In this document: one piece after another, positions 23,145 through 32,675 of the stretch
Layout: each line of letters begins with the position of its first letter
Numbering within the stretch: position 1 is the first letter of the stretch
From: Rhyacophila brunnea
Taxonomy: Eukaryota > Arthropoda > Insecta > Trichoptera > Rhyacophilidae
Direction of reading: 5' to 3'
Assembly: GCA_022495005.1 (NCBI GenBank)
Contig: JAGYXB010000467.1
Coordinates: forward strand, 248,001-312,000
DNA: 64,000 nt
The notes under the pieces: model-generated
What the model saw: only the letters and a program-made list of their open reading frames with translations
The model's database searches: none
What the model was told of the DNA's origin: nothing
Made by a program: the position numbers and the translations under genes

Positions 23145-24269
23145 CAGTGGTGGACGAACCGCGGCTCGCAAGCCACATGTGGCTCTTTGGCCCCTTGGGT
23201 GTGGCTCTGCCACAAATGACCAAGTACGGGCTAAAATAGTGAAAGATAGACCAGCCAAAATGTCTTCGAATATAACCAACGAGCAAGTCGAAGATCTTAA
23301 ATTGGTTTCAGTTTTATCAATAGCAGTTAACGAGTCTTGTGACATAAATGATACAGCACAAGTTTCACGTTTTATACGATTTATTTCATCTACATGTCCT
23401 AAAGAAGAACTTGTAGGTTTATTGCCACTCAAATGTCAAACACGTGGAGAGGATATTGCAAATGCTGTAATCGATTGTATGGAAAAATATCATATTCCAC
23501 TCGATAAAATTGTGTCAATTTCAGCAGACGGCGCGGCGCGTTGACCGGCGTAAGAAAAGGAGTTGTTGCTATTTTGAAAGAAAAAAAATCACGAGATACT
23601 TGCTTACCATTGTATCATTCGTCAAGAAGAGCTTTGTGTGCAGACATTTGTAAAGTTATGAAATTGTTGATTAAGATTATCAACTCTATTATAGACAAAG
23701 CTTATGAATAAAGAATTATGGAGCTCTAAATTTGAAAATCTGTGTGCTGATATGGACATATTGGAGAAAAACAAATGTGAACATGTTTCACTGCACAAGT
23801 TTAGTAGTCTGCTTTGAAAGACCTGGAGAAGGAAGACATGATGATTTTTAATACCTGGAATAATATTCCTGAATCATATGATCAGTTGAAACAACTAGCG
23901 TTTGCTGTTTTTTACCTTTCCGGTTCTACATATTCACGCGAACAATCTTTTTCAAGCATGAACCTTATTAAGAGTAAATTGAGAAGTTGTCTTATTGACG
24001 AGAACCTGGAATCGTGTCTAAAATTATTAAAAACAACAGCATACAAACCTGACTTACCCAAACTTTTCAAGGATATGCAAGTTCACATTAAGTGTTCGTC
24101 AGCCATTGTCATGGTTGTCAATAAATAAAATCATTATTATGAATAATATCACGTTAACAGTATAGGTACCTACATATAGTAAGTTTCAGAAATTTGTCTC
24201 TCAAAAGAAATCTCAATTGATGTACTGTTGATATTTGGCTCTGTTGACTAATGAGTTTGCCGACCACTG
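23145..24269 (+). mobile_element. hAT transposon, internally deleted, with perfect 8-bp target duplication
   Basis: CCTTAGGA occurs immediately before (23137-23144) and after (24270-24277). The left end is CAGTGGTGGACGAACC; the right end reversed is CAGTGGTCGGCAAACT (12 of 16 equal). The subterminal GGCTCGCAAGCCACATGTGG is typical of Charlie-type hATs with the CAGNGGTCGGCAAAC end. At 1125 bp it is well short of the 2.5-4 kb of an autonomous copy. The transposase is in pieces (separate entry). Confidence 0.92.
23179..24128 (+). pseudogene. hAT transposase, GTF2IRD2/ZBED-like, broken
   Basis: The first piece (23179-23544) holds LSIAVNESCDINDTAQVSRF and DKIVSISADGAA, where the aspartate of SADGA is the expected first DDE residue. 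A frameshift near 23541 leads to TGVRKGVVAILKEK and NSIIDKAYE. After a deletion, the last piece (23814-24128) has QLAFAVFYLSGSTYSREQSF and SSMNLIKSKLRSCLIDENLE, the hATC dimerisation region. The family is the GTF2IRD2/EPM2AIP1-like transposases common in insects. Most of the catalytic domain is missing. The minus-strand frame at 23139-23432 is antisense. Confidence 0.88.
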
Positions 24270-24277
24270 CCTTAGGA

Positions 24278-24824
24278 CATGGAAAGGCTCAGATTCCCGG
24301 AAATGATATTATATAATTGCAGGAAAGTAAATTAAAATGGTTTTCACGTTAGTAGGAATCAGTCTTGAATAGATTATTATAATATTGTGTTGATACATGT
24401 AGGAAACTAAATCAATTGTTTTAAATTAAGACGGTTTCCAAGTAAGTAGGTATTATTCTTGAATAGTCACAAGGTGAGGGATAGAGATTATTTCGTCTAA
24501 GTCTATTAGTTGTATACTTAAACGTGGACAAATCGTTTATTTTTTAGTCTTTATTATAGTGTTACAACCGAAATAGCTATCGACTTAAAATCGTGTTGTA
24601 GAATTAAAAATAATTTATATTATTATTTTGTCTCAAAACCATCCGATATAATATGACGTCTCATATTTAATAACTCAAGTTTTCGTAGTAATCATATTAG
24701 AGCTTTTACAAGCATTGATTGATTGTGAGCTTTCCACTACCCGTAATTTAAATTATTTCAATTAGACGACATGAATAAAAAAAATACAGTCTATATATTT
24801 AGTTTTGTAGTTATTCATATATAC
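24278..24824. other. AT-rich non-coding spacer
   Basis: No gene or bounded repeat is seen between the hAT element and the split SINE. Confidence 0.4.
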
Positions 24825-25705
24825 CCACGGTGGCCGCGCGGCTTAAAGGGGAGAGGCATGCCAGCAGAGAACCTAGCGGAAAAATACGAAGCTTGCAATT
24901 TGAGATTTTTTTCTGATAATTTACAATTTCAACTGTATTAATTAATAAATATGTATCTGAAAACATTAAAAATAAATATATTTTTTTTAATTCAAAGATA
25001 AACTTAGAATTGAAAAAAATGTAATACAATGTGAATTCGTTGCAGGGTCACGTCTTATTATTACATTATATTTTATGGTCATATTTATTATTAAAATTTA
25101 GTTTATTAAGTTTTCCATTTTTCGTAGTTTAGATTTTTGACTAATTCATCGTTTCAATATTTTTATATTTATTTTAAAAAACATCGATTTTTATAAAAAA
25201 ATGAAATCCTTTTTATTTATATCAAATCGAACTTTAATATTGGGACCATACCTAAAATAAAATTTGATATAAATAAAAAGGATTTCAAGTTATATACATT
25301 TCTATTTTTATAAAAATCGTCACTATTATAAGTTTATCTTTGAATTAAAAATATATATATATATAATTTTTAATGTTTTCAAATACATATTTATTAATTG
25401 ATACCTACAGTTGAAATTGTAAATTATCAAAAAAAATCTCAAATTGCAAGCTTCGTATTTTTCCGCTAGGTTCTCTGCTTGCATGCCTTTCCCTCTTAAG
25501 CGTTGGATTATAACGCCGTGGGTCCCAGGCTCGAATCCTGGGTCTGGCAAGTACACATATTGTTTTTCAATTTGTGTGTGTTAGAGTATGGACCTAATAG
25601 GTTGAGCAAGTGGCTGACATCCATTTCTCGTAGAAAACAAAATATGTTAATACAAACCTCTACTCTGTGGAGGCCCATATGATCCTATTAGGATCGAACA
25701 TGGTC
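24825..25705 (+). repeat. tRNA-derived SINE (copy 3), split by a TTAA element
   Basis: The head up to GGCCGCGCGGC lies at 24825-24842 and the rest resumes at 25496 with TTAAGCGTTGGATTATAACG, GGCTCGAATCCTGGGTC (B box), CAATTTGTGTG, AATAGGTTGAGCAAGTGGC, and ends GATCCTATTAGGATCGAAC near 25697. Other SINE copies have GGCTTAAGCG uninterrupted here, so the TTAA of the SINE was the insertion site. Confidence 0.88.
24847..25495. mobile_element. Long-inverted-repeat DNA element flanked by TTAA (copy 2)
   Basis: Bounded by TTAA at 24843-24846 and 25496-25499. The two arms, about 130 bp each, share CAGAGAACCTAGCGGAAAAA, TACGAAGCTTGCAATTTGAG, then ATAATTTACAATTTCAACTG and GAAAACATTAAAAAT. In the middle, 25203-25227 and 25262-25286 form a further perfect 25-bp inverted repeat (GAAATCCTTTTTATTTATAT and continuing) around ATATTGGGACCATAC. 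It is non-autonomous and related to 1705-2307. Arm identity is higher here, so this copy is younger. Confidence 0.85.
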
Positions 25706-25709
25706 GAAA

Positions 25710-26515
25710 GAAGAAAGAAAATGTTATTAAACAGTAAAAAATTGTAAAAAAAATAGTAAAACATAAACTCTCTAATAGTCACTTACAACAAAGTATTCCC
25801 TTGGATACAATAATAGAACTTTTCGGAATACGCTATTTTTAGACCTATGCATTCAAATTACCGATCATTGTCGCTATGTCCACCAAAAACTGTGCCGATT
25901 TCTATTAACAGATATCAAAATTAAGCCTAATGTAGGTGTAGAAAAGTGCGCCAAAGTGTGTGTCGCGAGAGGTTCCAGGTATGCCGCGAAAAATCACCGT
26001 TATTGCAATGTAGGTTGAGTTCCGTTTTGTGTACGTTATATGTTAATATAATAATCATCTGGAATATGGCTATAGACACGACGTATGGGAGACAAAAATA
26101 ATGATAACGTATAAAAATTAACTCAGTTTTAAAATTGACCCTTATTATAACGTAATAATATGTAGACTTTATTTTGCCATCACATTCATATTATTTTATG
26201 CATGTATCTGTCGATTACAAAAGAATTTTAAAAAAATTAGAGAATTCTGGCAGATTAGATCAGTTAGCTTATCGTCTTCACCAGCTATATTATAATAATA
26301 TGGTGTACATGTATTTAAGACTATTTTCTGTCAATCATTTTCTTAATACTTTGGACGCGGAAGACGCACACGGTGCGTAATGACCAGGCGGCCGATCGAT
26401 GTAATTAACGTGCATTTTAAAGGGGGCAATTAAAATCTCATTATCTCTTCAGCAGCGAAAGCGTTAAACAGTTTTAAAACATCGTACCTATTTACCAAAT
26501 CAAAATAATAAATAC
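25710..26515. other. AT-rich non-coding spacer
   Basis: A 68-codon frame at 26174-26380 has no recognisable motif. Nothing else is supported. Confidence 0.35.
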
Positions 26516-26521
26516 AATTTT

Positions 26522-27115
26522 GATTATTGAACATATATAATTTTGAAAAACACTTTCTGAGAGAATATATTATAACCAATAGAAAAAATCTTTTTTGAAA
26601 AGTGTTTTTCAAAATTATATATGTTCAATAATCACAATGATATATTCTTAAATCTTGTGAATTATTCGTTGAATAAAAGAAATAGTTAATTATAAATTAT
26701 TAGCAAGTGCAAGTAGTTACATCTAAAAAATATTGGAGAAATTCCACGACGTCGGTTAGTAATTAAAGTAATAGTAAATAGTTACCTACTTTGATTTAAG
26801 AAACAAAAATCGATTGCCAAAGTAGCTTGATTTGGAAGAGCACTGATGAGTAGTTATTAAAATTGACCAATAGTTAAAATTTGTCGCAATTAGTATGTCA
26901 CCTCGTAGCATAGTAGTAATGCAACGGATAGGGCGTAAACCTGGGAGACACGGGGTTCGATTCCCGGTTGGGTTGGCTTACTTTTTTTCAAAAAAGATTT
27001 TTTTCTATCAGTTATAATATATTCTCTCAGAAAGTGTTTTTCAAAATTATATAATGTTCAATAATCAGAATGATATATTCTTAAAATCTTGTGAATTATT
27101 CGTTGAATAAAAGAA
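26522..27115 (+). repeat. tRNA-headed repeat unit with perfect 34-bp hairpin (unit X)
   Basis: 26522-26555 and 26600-26633 are perfect 34-bp inverted repeats (GATTATTGAACATATATAAT and continuing) with a 44-base loop. The right arm and what follows (CTTAAATCTTGTGAATTATT, CGTTGAATAAAAGAAATAG) come back as a direct repeat at about 27040-27115, so a body of about 0.43 kb lies between two near-identical blocks. In the middle is a tRNA-like head (26908-26990). The whole unit recurs inverted at 27337-27710 and, decayed, at 30610-31055. No superfamily recognised. Confidence 0.7.
26908..26990 (+). repeat. tRNA-like Pol III head with T-run terminator
   Basis: The A-box-like CGTAGCATAGTAGTAATGC and B box GGGTTCGATTCCC are spaced as in a tRNA. 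Comparing three copies gives a T arm CAGGG-TTCGATT-CCCTG and an acceptor-like pairing of the start with the GGGGTGGC end. A T-run (TTTTTTT, about 26982-26988) follows, as a Pol III terminator would. The anticodon arm does not fold canonically, so I do not call a functional tRNA. Confidence 0.55.
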
Positions 27116-27269
27116 ATAGTTAATTACAATTTTGATTGTTACTAGTCTACTTCAAATAATAGTACTTGTATGTATTATTAATTTTAAAAAAGTAGCCTGT
27201 AAGAATATTAATTGTTTTCCTAATGTAACTTTTTAAAGACTGATCTTATTGATATATCTCATTATTTAT

Positions 27270-27710
27270 CTCTATTAAATTCCCAATACGTTGCCATTGT
27301 TTTCCCAGTATTGACAATGTTACACCTCTTACAATCGAACCCTGCATCTCCCGGGTTTACGCCCCATCCGCGCATTACCTCTATGCTACGCAGTGACATA
27401 ATAATTGCTACAAATTTTAACTATTGACCATTTTTAATACCCACTCATCAGCGCTCTTCTAAATCAAGCTACTATGGCAATCGATATTCGTTTATTAAAT
27501 CGAAGTAGATACCTATTACTTCAATTACTAACCGACGTCGTGGATTTCTCCAATATTTTTTATGATGTAACTTACATGAACTTGCTAATAATTAATAATT
27601 AACTATTTCTTTTATTCAACGAATAATTCACAAGATTTAAGAATGTACCACTCTAATTATTGAACATACATTATTTTGAAAAACACTTTCTGAGAAAATA
27701 TATTATACCC
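27270..27710 (-). repeat. tRNA-headed repeat unit, inverted copy (unit Y)
   Basis: This is the reverse complement of unit X over more than 300 bp. It carries the same tRNA-like head (27336-27402, B box as AATCGAACCCTGC), the same middle (CTAACCGACGTCGTGGATTT; AGCGCTCTTCTAAATCAAGC) and the same end (CGAATAATTCACAAGATTTA). With unit X it makes a large inverted duplication. Confidence 0.7.
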
Positions 27711-27830
27711 AATAAAACCCGGGAGATGCAGGGCTCGGTTCCCTGCCGGGGTGGCTTACTTTTTTCAAAAAAGATTTTTTCTATTGTTTGTAATATATAA
27801 GTGTTTTTCAAAATTATGTATGTTCATTAC
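27711..27830 (+). repeat. tRNA-like head and hairpin half (unit Z)
   Basis: CCCGGGAGATGCAGGGCTCG, then TTCCCTGCCGGGGTGGCTTA, then TTTTTT form a third copy of the head and terminator, followed by AAGTGTTTTTCAAAATTATG, the hairpin arm of unit X. It directly abuts the end of unit Y, so the Y-Z junction is itself palindromic. Confidence 0.6.
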
Positions 27831-28236
27831 TTAGATTATAGAAAAATATAGATGGAGCTATTATGAGTGTTTGTCCCTGAACAGATGACGAATTTTTTCT
27901 CGTGCTTGGGTCGCCCCCACAAATACATGACAGTGTGCGTGAACATTTGCTTGGCATAGTGTTGCCAGATTTGGAATGATTTTACAAGCGATTTATTTTT
28001 ATATTATATTAATAAATATTAGCAGAGTGAATTTTGGTAATAAGAAATATATTTAGGTAACACACAATCTCAAAAATACGATTATTATTTATTTCATTCC
28101 TAAAGGTGTTCGGAGAAATAATGTTTTCATAAATTAATCAAATAATACATTCAATTAACGATTCAAACATATTTGCTATATAAATTATGTAGCAGGTACC
28201 TCCCTACTTAGAAGTATAAGTAAAGAAAAATATAAA

Positions 28237-28588
28237 GCGTCAAGTACATTGAGCTACTTTAAGAGCTGTTTGTTGGCAAATTTAAAAGCGGGCGATTCAG
28301 CTACTGCGATTGTGATGCTGACACACAAAACTTTCCATTCGCTGAGAAGCCACAAGCCAGCGACTATTTTGACAGAACGTAGTTCGTTTTTTTACCGGGA
28401 GGTTGCTACTGCGCAGACGCAGTAGGTCCACATGCCGGTGTGTAGCGTGTAAAGTTGACCGGCTTTCAACTTTTCTCGGTAGATTGTTTACAATCTGCTT
28501 GTTCGATGATGACACTAAGCCTGTAAAGTCAGGCAGATTGTAAATTCGGCAACAAGCAGCTCGTAAAGTAGCTCAATGTAATTGACGC
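28237..28588. mobile_element. Foldback MITE (GCGTCAATTACATTGAG family, copy 1)
   Basis: The left end GCGTCAAGTACATTGAGC and the reverse complement of the right end GCGTCAATTACATTGAGC continue in parallel through TACTTTACGAGCTG and GTTGGCGAATTT-like sequence for about 50 bp. The interior has TTCGTTTTTTTACCGGGAGG, CTGCGCAGACGCAGTAG (a small palindrome) and GTGTGTAGCGTGTAAAGTTG. It is shared nearly throughout with 44595-44962. No transposase is present. The target duplication is unclear. A 72-codon minus-strand frame is inside. Confidence 0.75.
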
Positions 28589-28739
28589 ATAAGTAAACAC
28601 AAAAATACCACAATTTATAATGATTTTAAAAATAGACCCATTATGATAAAAATCGGTTTATTCTGAATTTTAAATACCGAAACATTAGGTAATGATTATA
28701 TTAGAAAAAAAAATAATTACAAATCTATGGATACATGCT

Positions 28740-29010
28740 TTCTCCTCCACCACCCGCCACATCTCAACACCCTTTCAGGCATATACCATGGCGTAACGAA
28801 CGAGAAGCGTCCTTCAAAATTGTGCTGAGAGCATTCCCTTTCAACCGATGAATGGGAACACTACCAGAGGATGTGATTGGCACCCTGCTATTTGCCACAT
28901 AAGCATGTATCGAATTTTATTAAGCCAAGCTGACAGAGCTCGTTAACGAAGCCACCGTGACCGGTTAAGAACTAGGGAGTCCAATGGTCTGGAGTCTTTT
29001 GGTAATCTCC
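28740..29010 (-). mobile_element. LINE C-terminal remnant with zinc-knuckle-like segment (R1/Jockey-like)
   Basis: The minus strand gives LTGHGGFVNELCQLGLIKFD, then TCLCGK, a stop, and GANHILW, followed by GNALSTILKDASRSLRHGI. The LTGHG motif followed about 20 residues later by CxC...H is the usual end of R1/Jockey-type LINE proteins (LTGHG.F..YL....C..C...EH). Stops interrupt it. This 270-bp piece is GC-richer than its flanks, as expected of former coding DNA. Confidence 0.65.
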
Positions 29011-29985
29011 ATGTGCCACATACTATTCAGAAAGAACAAAGACGTTTACACAAATCTAGTAAATCTAAAAAAATAGCCTAGTCAAATCAGACACATAAAA
29101 CAAAATCAATAATTCACATTTACGTAAATTTACAATCATATAGTAGGTACATCGGAGATGGCGCATTTTAAAGAGGCAAGTGTCGCGTTCGATAAATGCT
29201 GGAGAACACGTTATGAATAGCTAACACTAAAAATGAGACATATTTAGTTTAAATGCGAATAAAATATGTACTGGAATTTGCTAGGAAAATAATTCTGAAA
29301 ATTAAACATGAATTTTAATATAAAACGAAAATTCATATAGACATTCAAGGAATAAGAAATTATAGCCCTTGGTTTTGGATTAGTTTTTTTTTTTAAATTG
29401 TCGTTTTATTTACAAGTTTTTCAACAAACTCTGACGTTTCGAAATATAGTGTGGTACTTACTTATGGTGATACGAATCCGATAAAAAAGTGATAAATGAT
29501 ATTTAAAAACTACCGCTATATTTTATACACCAGCAGCCGTAGCTGATTTATTCATACAACAGATAAGCTTGAATACGAAATATTAAAATATGTGTATAAT
29601 ATCGTAAAATGTGCAATATTATTTTAAAACAGATGAAATCAAAAATCACAAATCTGGCAACATTTTTATCCACACTTGCAGAATTCTGGCGTGTACGCAA
29701 CGAAATGTAAGCTAAGCAAGGAAATGATTTTAGATTACAGAATAATATAGAATAATCACTGTTTATGAAGTACTTATAAGTGGAAAGTAATCCCATGTTC
29801 CTTTTTTTGGTTCTTAGATGTGTTTTGACATCGTTTTATAGAACAAGACGGCATATTTTCCGATGTTTGTGTAGATGTTGTCGGCACAATGTCAGTTTAT
29901 TGACTGACTGCCGTTTTCGTGGCGTGTTGGCTATGCACTTGCTAAAACATGACTCACTAAAATCGGCTATTGCGGAGGCCTTGGT
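29010..29985. other. AT-rich non-coding spacer
   Basis: No feature recognised. The 122-codon frame at 29780-30148 has no family motif and runs into the ribozyme-like repeat, so it is not called as a gene. Confidence 0.4.
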
Positions 29986-30026
29986 TCATCAATTATATTT
30001 GTTGTCATTATGTATTTACCGTTTAG

Positions 30027-30088
30027 TGAGTACAGATAGTGCTTGGAGGTGCCGAAAGGCGAAACCCGGGTCGCAAAAAAACGACTCA
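30027..30088 (+). ncRNA. Hammerhead-ribozyme-like motif, copy B
   Basis: All stems are intact: TGAGT (30027-30031) with ACTCA (30084-30088), TGC (30040-30042) with GCA (30073-30075), and stem II GCC-GAAA-GGC (30051-30060). The core half GAA is at 30061-30063, with palindromic stem III ACCCGGGT (30064-30071) and cleavage-site C at 30072. The other core half reads TTGGAGG (30043-30049) where CTGANGA is required, three transitions away, so cleavage is not expected. The following sequence CAAATGGAATGGTACAAAAC is shared with copies at 15.3 and 57.6 kb. Confidence 0.55.
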
Positions 30089-30609
30089 AATGGAATGGTA
30101 CAAAACTTAAATCCATTAGAACTTGTATGTATTGGACTGAAAAATTAACCGACTTATAATTCATGACGATATTATGAAGCTTTGCCGAAACCGTGTCTTA
30201 CTTGACCGTCGTGAAATATTAAAGAAATAAAATTATTATTCACTTTGAAAAAATAAATATTCTCTGTGTAAGGTACGTCTTAAATCATGGAAATTAATGT
30301 TAATGCTCACTCAAGATAATCCAGAATAATATCTTTATCTGTATTTCTACTTTACGTATAGATGTGTTTTTACCGTCATAATGACAGTACGTATAAATTC
30401 AAACATGAAAAATATGCATGACTTTAATAGAAAAATAACGAGATAAAAGAAAATAAAGAGAGGGAAAACGTTTACAAATAACAAAAAAGATTTTTTAACG
30501 ATTGAAAGATTAAAATAGATCCTTTCATATTTTGGCGTTTCACAAAATATTAACGGAAAAGAAAAAAATAATAATAACAATGGCATTTTTAAAACAAATA
30601 TGTAGAGTT

Positions 30610-31055
30610 TAAGATATTGAATAACCTATTTTTTATTGAACGAATAATTCTCACAATTTAAAAATGTAACATTATTTTTATTGAACATAATATATATGTA
30701 GGTACGTAATTTGAAAACACTTCTGAGAAATATATAATCAATAAAATAATCTTTTTTGAAAAAAATACGACACCCAGCAGGATTCGAACATGTGTCTCCA
30801 TTATAATATAGGTATATTATATAACAACGACGAATTTTAACTAATGGGTTTTACAATACTCTCTGAAGCGCTTTCTAAATTGCGTTACTATTCGCAATCG
30901 GCTTTTGTATTTTAAATCAAAGTAGGTATTAAATTTCCTTAATTAATAACAGACTTCACTCCAAGACTTTTTGTTGTAATGTACTTGAACTTGCTATTAA
31001 TTTAATTAACTTTTTTTTCTTCATCGAATGATTTACAAGATTAAAGAATGTAATA
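30610..31055 (-). repeat. Decayed copy of the tRNA-headed repeat (unit W)
   Basis: Words in the same order as unit Y: CGAATAATTCTCACAATTTA, TTTGAAAACACTTCTGAGAA, a degenerate B box (GGATTCGAACATG, about 30780), TGAAGCGCTTTCTAAATTG, TCGGCTTTTGTATTTTAAAT, and GTACTTGAACTTGCTATTAA. It is old and gapped. It confirms that the unit is a family and not a single local rearrangement. Confidence 0.55.
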
Positions 31056-31564
31056 TTTGTAATCAATTAAAATTTAAATAAGTACTGTTTTTAGATATGT
31101 AATTAATTATTTATGACAAAATTAAAATTCATAATTAATTAATACAGTGTTAAATAAGCATCATCTTTTTTATAATGAGAGGTATTTATAGATGTATAGA
31201 GACCATATTTATACACATAAATCGTTCCAGTCGCTATAATGTGATAGCTATTCAGTCACCGAGCAACATGCTCGATCCATGTCCCCAACCTGCAAGGTGA
31301 TACAATCCCACCTGAACTAGTCAACATCGTTACTACGGGAAATCTGTCCAGGTGAGTTACATGGGAAAATAGAGGAATTTATAATAATTACGTAAGTACC
31401 CATATCTATTTGCAGACGACTTATTTTGATTTGCAAAACATCTCTAGGACGAGATGCAGAATCTTGCAAATTACATATATCAAAATTATAAAACTTCAAA
31501 GACAATAAAAAAGATAAATCTCGAATCGAGTGGGTCAAAGATTTCGTATTTATAACCACACGGA

Positions 31565-31985
31565 CATGCAATCGAATTCGGGTGATTCTTGGATTTCTCT
31601 TACATTAAGGCTCCATGTTTTACATGCATATGTGAGCTTTGATAGCACACATTGATTGAATACTTCGTGGTTAAGACATAATGAGAGTTCACTTTTGAAG
31701 ATACTACTCAGATGCGCAATTGTGCAAACGCTATTTAAGTTCAGCGAACAATCTCGTAAATTGACATTTTTTGTCCGAGATAGACGTAGGTATTGACTAG
31801 TTTGATTTGAGTGCCATTAATGACGATTGATTCAGTAAATATTAGTACTTTTGTATTCGACACATTTATCTTTAAATCTACCTTTGGGCTTTCCTTTTCA
31901 AGCTCCTGCATCTGAAGATCATCTGGGTCATTCGCAAAGACAACAATGTCGTCTCCAAAGCGTAAGTATACTAGTGTCAAATCCT
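31565..31985 (-). mobile_element. LINE reverse-transcriptase palm remnant
   Basis: The minus strand at 31980-31741 encodes LVYLRFGDDIVVFANDPDDL (motif C, normally FADD, here FGDD), then KINVSNTKVLIF and NTYVYLGQKMS. Going further, FKSELSLCLNHEVFNQCVLS and LTYACKTWSLN follow in another frame down to about 31580. This order (F.DD, K.N..KT, YLG, VF..CVLP.LTYG.ETW) is that of RTE/Jockey-type LINEs. It is 5'- and 3'-truncated and frameshifted. Confidence 0.8.
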
Positions 31986-31989
31986 TCTA

Positions 31990-32660
31990 GCAGTGCAGGC
32001 GACTCATTTATGTGTTTATATCGTTACTTTCAAATTATACTAACACCATTGCAAAGTGATTTCGTCGTGGCCGCAATGCAAGAAGAATTTATTTTTCCTC
32101 TAACAGAAAGCAATTTAATGGCAATTCTACTTTTCTCTCAGTCAAATTACCTTAATAGACTTTCCAGAGGAGCGGTGAATAATCAGAATAAGATTGTGTC
32201 GCCTTGCCGGGCATCCTTGGTAATAGGAAGCCAGCAAGAAGACATATGAAGTTTCAAGCTAGCTATTGCATATCTGTATATATTACTCAGAATGTTACAC
32301 AATGTACACACATACATATCCCGATCGCGATAGCGGCAATAATTAAATAATACAATTGTTTTAATGTAATAGATTAATACAGTCAGAACTCCTAAAATCA
32401 TTCAGTGCAATTTGCGGTAGTGAAAAATAAATCCACATGAAGTAAACTGCAATCATTATTGTCTACTGACTTTTAAATTTGCGGTAAATTTGACAATGCT
32501 GGAAATGATTTTACCGGGTAAAGTTGAACACTAGAAGTTTCAGCATTGCATTTATGTGACACGGAAATCGAATAGCGGAAAAACTAAAGAGCTTTTTGAA
32601 TCGAAAGCTGTGCATATTGCAAAACCACGTCTCACCCCTTATTTGACGTAATATGAATAC
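31990..32660. other. Non-coding spacer
   Basis: No gene or repeat end recognised. Frames of 132 codons (31851-32249) and 72 codons overlap LINE debris out of phase and have no motif. Confidence 0.4.
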
Positions 32661-32675
32661 AGGTAATTCGTATAC

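Noticed and set aside
25326..25556. 76-codon minus-strand frame with PDPGFEPGTHGV
   Set aside because: It spans the SINE B-box region and the TTAA element junction; the peptide is the translated antisense of a SINE head, a frequent artefact.
26908..26990. Functional tRNA gene
   Set aside because: T arm and terminator are present but the anticodon arm does not fold canonically, and near-identical copies sit in repeat units, so it is a tRNA-derived repeat head.
29780..30148. 122-codon plus-strand open frame
   Set aside because: No family motif; its second half is the ribozyme-like repeat, which explains the sequence conservation.
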